Below, in pieces: positions 59,711-64,000 of a stretch of DNA of 64,000 bases. Source of the stretch: Schizochytrium sp. CCTCC M209059. Lineage: Eukaryota > Sar > Bigyra > Thraustochytrida > Thraustochytriidae. Where the stretch lies: assembly GCA_000818945.1 (NCBI GenBank), contig KN805374.1, positions 942,848-1,006,847 of the forward strand. Reading direction: 5' to 3'. A model generated the notes under the pieces. That model was not told where the DNA came from, ran no database searches, and saw only the letters and a list, made by a program, of their open reading frames with translations. How positions within the stretch are numbered: the first letter of the stretch is position 1; the number at the start of each line of letters is the position of its first letter. The position numbers were made by a program, and so were the translations under genes.

Positions 59711-62700
59711 CATAAATTTACCCGGCTTCTTTGCTATGGGATTCTCACAACGCCAACTTTACATTACAGCGAGAGCTGCTATATTGTAGCGACAAGGACA
59801 GCTCGTTGTTGCAAATGGTGAGAGCGCTCTCACCCTTGCAATCATAGCTCAAGATGTACTTGGGTCCCTTTGTTATATGACAGGGAGGCTTACCCACAAC
59901 TTGGCGTGGTAAAGCAAGACTTGGTTGATGATGAGGGATCGCCAAGGATGTCCGAGACAATTGTTCAGCCTTGCGACAGTCAAAAACGCTGAGACGACAA
60001 GGCTACAAATTGGCCAGCCCCAGGCCTCTACGTTCCACCTGCATGCGAATGCTTCAAGCTCCGCCATGATTCATTGCGTTTCAAAACCTTGAAGTCAGCC
60101 AAGAGTCGCTCCGCAAGTTACTCCATGCAAGCAAGATTGCGACAACGAGTTCTCGAACGATTAAAAACCGCTCCACATTTGTACGCGCGCGAGAATCGTT
60201 CCGCCTACTTGTTGCGCAATTGAGAATTGCTCTGACTCATACAGAAAGCAAGAAGAATGTTTGCTGATTATCACTTAGATGATCAGCGCGTTCCATTTTC
60301 CCTCTTCTCTACAAAGCTATCCAAGTTGCTTGCCGACCTGATGAATTGGACCGTAGAGCCGTCTGTCAGCCTGCCTTCAGTCAGTGAGAACGAGATCCAT
60401 AATTTGCGCGCTAACAGTCTGCAGCTGGATTCGAGCTCATCGTCCCAGTCGACTTTTCCCTTGACTCGCTCTGGCAGTTCGTCAGTCAGTCGTCCAGCCA
60501 GTGGATTTTTACTAGTCATCATCCTCCCAAGTCCAGACCGGATTTTGCGCGTCCGGCGCGAGAACGACACGAATGCGCTTGATGCACGAGAGCGTAAGCA
60601 GCGCGGGCCCTGTCGCCGTCCCTTCCTTTTCGCCTTCCGCGCCCAAATTGCGCATTCTCGCCTGGACAGCTGAGCGTCTCCTGACCCAGAATGCCTCTCT
60701 GCCAGGCGGGGCGAGGCTAGGCCTCACACAGGACCTCCAGACACCAAGAGACGCGAGTCAACTTGCGCCTTTCGGTTAAATTTGGTCACAATTCAGGCCT
60801 TGAGAGGTGCGACGAGAAGGCGTTGAAAGTCTCGTGGCAAATGGCTCCCCCTCCAAAGCTAGACTGCTTCCTCCACGAGCTCACAGCTCAATGAAGCAGG
60901 CACGAAAGTCGCTGCAAAGCTGGCTGCGTTGCGTACGTACGTACGCGATCAGCAGTAAATGCCTGCCCTCTCGCATCCCTGTGCTGTGTCTGCAGGCCCG
61001 CTGCCGACCGTCTGTGCGTGCGAGCGAGCGTGCGTGCGTGCGCGATCGAGTCCACTTCCCTGGCCCGCTGCACGCCGTCGACACGGTGGACCCACCGTGT
61101 TTCCTCTTCTCCCCTCGACTCCTGCTAGCCCGGCGCCTGAAGCTCTTGCGAAGTCCGCGGACGGCGGCGCGATGGTCTCTCTCGCGGGGCATCGTTCGTG
61201 CTCTTGCTAGCTGGCTGCTGGTTGGTCGTCCAGTCGCCTCGCCGCTGCCGGCCTCGAAAAACTGATGGGATGAGCGAAAGTATGAATGATTGATTGAGCG
61301 CGTGAGCCTGCTGTTGTGCAGGATTGTGCCAGAAGCGCAACTTCTTCAACGCCCTCTCGCGGCCGTAAGAGAGCTCCTGTGCGTCGCGTGGTGGGTGCAC
61401 GCGCAGCGCCGGCGTCTGCGTCGTTCTTGTTTCCCGGCTTGGCTTGCACGCGTCGCTGTCGCTCTCGGCCGCACCGCGTTTGCAACGCATCTTCCTCCCA
61501 ACGGCAGCGAGTCTCAAGCGCCGATCACAGAGTTTCCGTTCCCGCAGACACGGGCGCTGTGTGGTTTGCAAAATTAAATTTGAAAGCTGTCTGCTTTGCT
61601 GTAGCTTGGTAGAAAATGCTGAATGCTATTGCCACAGTGGAAGGCTAGCTGACTTTACCTCAGAGAAGTGTGCTTGTGGAGACTTGCGGGGTGTGGAGGG
61701 CCTGGCCTTGGCGAAACTTGCGAAGAGTGCGGCAGGTTGTCGTGTGAAGCAGTCCAGCGCAGCGCACAGAGCATTTCGTCCGCAGACCGGATGCGATGCT
61801 GCGCGCGCGAGAATGGCGGGAGCCTGGCGAGTTTGCTGGCTGGCAGGTTTTATGGCTGCCTTGTTGGCTGGCTGGCTGGCTGGCTGGCTGACTGGATGTT
61901 TTGCTGACACCCTGGCTGGACTCGTTCGTCCGTGGCTAACAGGAGGCCGATACCACCACAACGCGTCGCATCCAACGGAAAAAAAAATGAATCATAATAA
62001 AAATGGCACCTCTGCCTGCTATTTCTAGCCTGGATTTTTGAGCGTGAATACGCGTTTTCTCGATCGCGTCCAGGCAAGGCCAGGCACAGCAGCGCAACAC
62101 AGTCCAGTCTTGCCACCCTACAGTGCAGTGCAGTGCAGCGCAGCGCAGTGCAGCGCAGTGCAGCGCAGCGCAGTATAACCCTCCACTGTCCATGCACCGG
62201 GTTGCGTTGGCAGTGGTCGAGTCGAGCTGACAATGAGTTGAGCTACGTTGAGCTGAGGCGAGCTGAAGATGCCTTTCCTGTGCCTGTATTGTTGCACTGT
62301 GCTGCATATCCAATCTATCCATCCATGTATCCACGAAGAATCCATCAAACAAACCAACCAAAACCGTTGCATACCGTACCGCATGAACTCAAGTCTAATC
62401 CATCTCCGCAAGACCCCAAACGTCCACCTGCCGCCGCGCCTGGCTGGCGCCGCGTCGCGCCACGCCGCGCCGCGACACCGCCTGCTCGCCTCGACCCGGA
62501 CCTTGACCGCCTCCGCCACCGCCACTGCTGTGGAGCTGCGGGGATGGCAGCTGTGGCGCTGCGGCAGCGGGGCGGCGCGCAAGGGTCGCACGGCGCCGCG
62601 ACGCGGGCGGCCAGGGCGAACGAAAGCGGGCGAGCTAGCAAGCAGGCAACTGCAAGCAAGCAACTGCAAGCAAGCAATTGCGAGCAAGAACGCAAGCAGC

Positions 62701-62907
62701 GGCAAGCTGGCGCAAGCTAGCAGGCAGGCGAGGTGCTGCTGCTGGTGGGTGGCAGAGAAGCAGAAGCGAAAAGACCAAGAAGAACGAGCGCCAGGCCAGG
62801 CGGCCCTTACGAAGCCGCGGCGCGAGACCCCAGACACCGAATTGGAAACACGTCAGGGCCCGCGCACGCTCGACGTCAGCCAGGCAGAAAGGCACACAGA
62901 CAGACGC

Positions 62908-62909
<2 letters not shown>
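59711..62909. other. Gene-poor region
   Basis: No supportable gene over 3 kb. The 59.7-60.3 kb part is AT-balanced; 60.8-62.9 kb is GC-rich with short CAGTG and GGCTG repeats. Frames near 60257-60673 and 61444-62028 have no family features. Confidence 0.45.
62122..62173. repeat. (CAGYG)n pentanucleotide array
   Basis: About ten 5-base units alternating CAGTG and CAGCG, ending at the TATAACC of 62174. Confidence 0.85.
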
Positions 62910-62972
<63 letters not shown>

Positions 62973-62973
62973 A

Positions 62974-63004
<31 letters not shown>

Positions 63005-63005
63005 A

Positions 63006-63036
<31 letters not shown>

Positions 63037-63037
63037 A

Positions 63038-63068
<31 letters not shown>

Positions 63069-63069
63069 A

Positions 63070-63100
<31 letters not shown>

Positions 63101-63101
63101 A

Positions 63102-63132
<31 letters not shown>

Positions 63133-63133
63133 A

Positions 63134-63164
<31 letters not shown>

Positions 63165-63165
63165 A

Positions 63166-63196
<31 letters not shown>

Positions 63197-63197
63197 A

Positions 63198-63228
<31 letters not shown>

Positions 63229-63229
63229 A

Positions 63230-63260
<31 letters not shown>

Positions 63261-63261
63261 A

Positions 63262-63292
<31 letters not shown>

Positions 63293-63293
63293 A

Positions 63294-63324
<31 letters not shown>

Positions 63325-63325
63325 A

Positions 63326-63356
<31 letters not shown>

Positions 63357-63357
63357 A

Positions 63358-63388
<31 letters not shown>

Positions 63389-63389
63389 A

Positions 63390-63436
<47 letters not shown>
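62910..63436. repeat. (GACA)n array with 32-bp higher-order period
   Basis: About 527 bases of GACA/CAGA. From 62971 every eighth unit is GAAA instead of GACA; 14 such marks occur at 62971, 63003, 63035 and so on to 63387, exactly 32 bases apart. The array has therefore been amplified as 32-base blocks. Frames across it (QTDR or CLSV repeats) are artefacts. Confidence 0.96.
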
Positions 63437-64000
63437 GCCAGACAGGCGAGCGAGCAAGCGGCCGGCGAACGTGGTGCTCAGGCGAGGCGGAAGGAGCCTC
63501 TTGCATCCTTACTTGCTTGCTTGCTTGCTTGCTTGCCTGCGTGTGCATCATTGCTTCCCTCCTTTCCTTCCTTCCTTCCTTCCTTTTCCTCTGCTGCTGT
63601 TCCTCGGCTTGGCTTTTGTAGACTCCAAAGCGCCAACCCACGGCGACGACCGCGGCCTCGCGCGCGCGAGGCCCGGCGAGTCCGAGCGACCGAGCGACCG
63701 AGCGCGGGCGCGGTGCGGCGCGGGCGCGGCGCGGCGCGGGCACGGGCAGAGTCGAGGGAGCGGAGTTTTGAAAAAAGGGTCGTTGTGTCGCCCAAGCAGG
63801 CAGCAAGCCAAGCGAAGCGGCGCGCGTGCGTGCGTGCGTGCGTGCGTGCGTACGAGCGTACGAGCGAGCTAGCCTGCCGGCGTACCTCGTGCGTGCGCGG
63901 AAGCTGAGCAAGCCGGCCGCGCTCGCAGCGAGAAGAGGCAGACCTGCACCAAGGGAGGAGCGAACGCCGCGGCCGACCGGGACTCGTGCGGGCTCCTGGG
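63437..64000. other. GC-rich right edge
   Basis: Holds GCTT repeats near 63511-63534, CCTT repeats near 63561-63582 and CGTG repeats near 63826-63850. No gene recognised; it could be the promoter of a gene beyond the edge. Confidence 0.4.

Noticed and set aside
61444..62028. 194-residue Cys/Trp-rich frame
   Set aside because: The C-terminal WLAGWLAGW part is a GGCTG repeat translation; the rest shows no zinc-finger spacing that I can name.
62678..63907. Frames of 350-450 residues encoding QTDR or CLSV repeats
   Set aside because: They come from the GACA array and its GC-rich flanks; no domain on either side.

Overview
This 64 kb window is nuclear DNA of a unicellular eukaryote. It carries ARP3, a Sed5/syntaxin-5 type SNARE, SCO1, ATP23, a DCN1-like neddylation factor, intron-bearing tRNA-Tyr genes and GT-AG introns of 60-118 bases. 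Genes are about 1.5-2.5 kb apart, mostly single-exon, and stand in GC-rich DNA full of simple repeats. Intron-poor genes, PT-rich mucin-like surface proteins and a plastid/Chlamydia-type ATP/ADP translocase fit a stramenopile best, and a labyrinthulomycete (thraustochytrid) is my guess. That placement is inference from gene style, not from a phylogenetic marker. No transposon, rRNA, CRISPR array or viral gene was recognised.

Layout. 1-4.7 kb: low-complexity DNA around one small secreted/membrane protein. 4.7-13 kb: a prenylated-tail inositol polyphosphate 5-phosphatase whose 3' end is tandemly duplicated, a nucleotide-sugar 4,6-dehydratase, a PH-domain protein and an MFS transporter. 13-24 kb: a short run of N, an NTT nucleotide transporter, an FtsJ-like methyltransferase with a CCCH finger, a TPR co-chaperone with a C-terminal membrane anchor, and a membrane-anchored cPLA2/patatin-like hydrolase. 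24-36 kb: spliced ATP23, ARP3, a membrane-tethered beta-hydroxyacid dehydrogenase, an EGF-7TM protein resembling AIG1/rolling stone, a tandem sulfotransferase-like protein and a spliced acidic protein. 37-50 kb: a DUF1853/3'-5' exonuclease fusion, an organellar-type pseudouridine synthase, an FN2/mucin surface protein, an RPA-interacting-protein homologue, Sed5, a MYND protein and DCN1. 50-58 kb: a half-kilobase (CAAG)n tract, a membrane-anchored methyltransferase, a cysteine-less pentameric ligand-gated channel homologue, three tRNA-Tyr genes and SCO1. 58-64 kb: mostly satellite-like and simple repeats, with no gene I can support.

The genes do not form a pathway or operon. SCO1, ATP23 and the pseudouridine synthase serve organelle biogenesis. 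Sed5, the TPR protein and the surface proteins concern the secretory pathway. ARP3, the 5-phosphatase and the PH protein touch actin and phosphoinositide biology. The most unusual items are the DUF1853-exonuclease fusion, the Cys-less channel, the NTT carrier, the EGF-AIG1-like protein, the tRNA-Tyr introns with a compensated hairpin, the A/B-alternating 116-bp satellite, and an over-represented TAGGCCTA palindrome found near several gene starts and tRNA genes.
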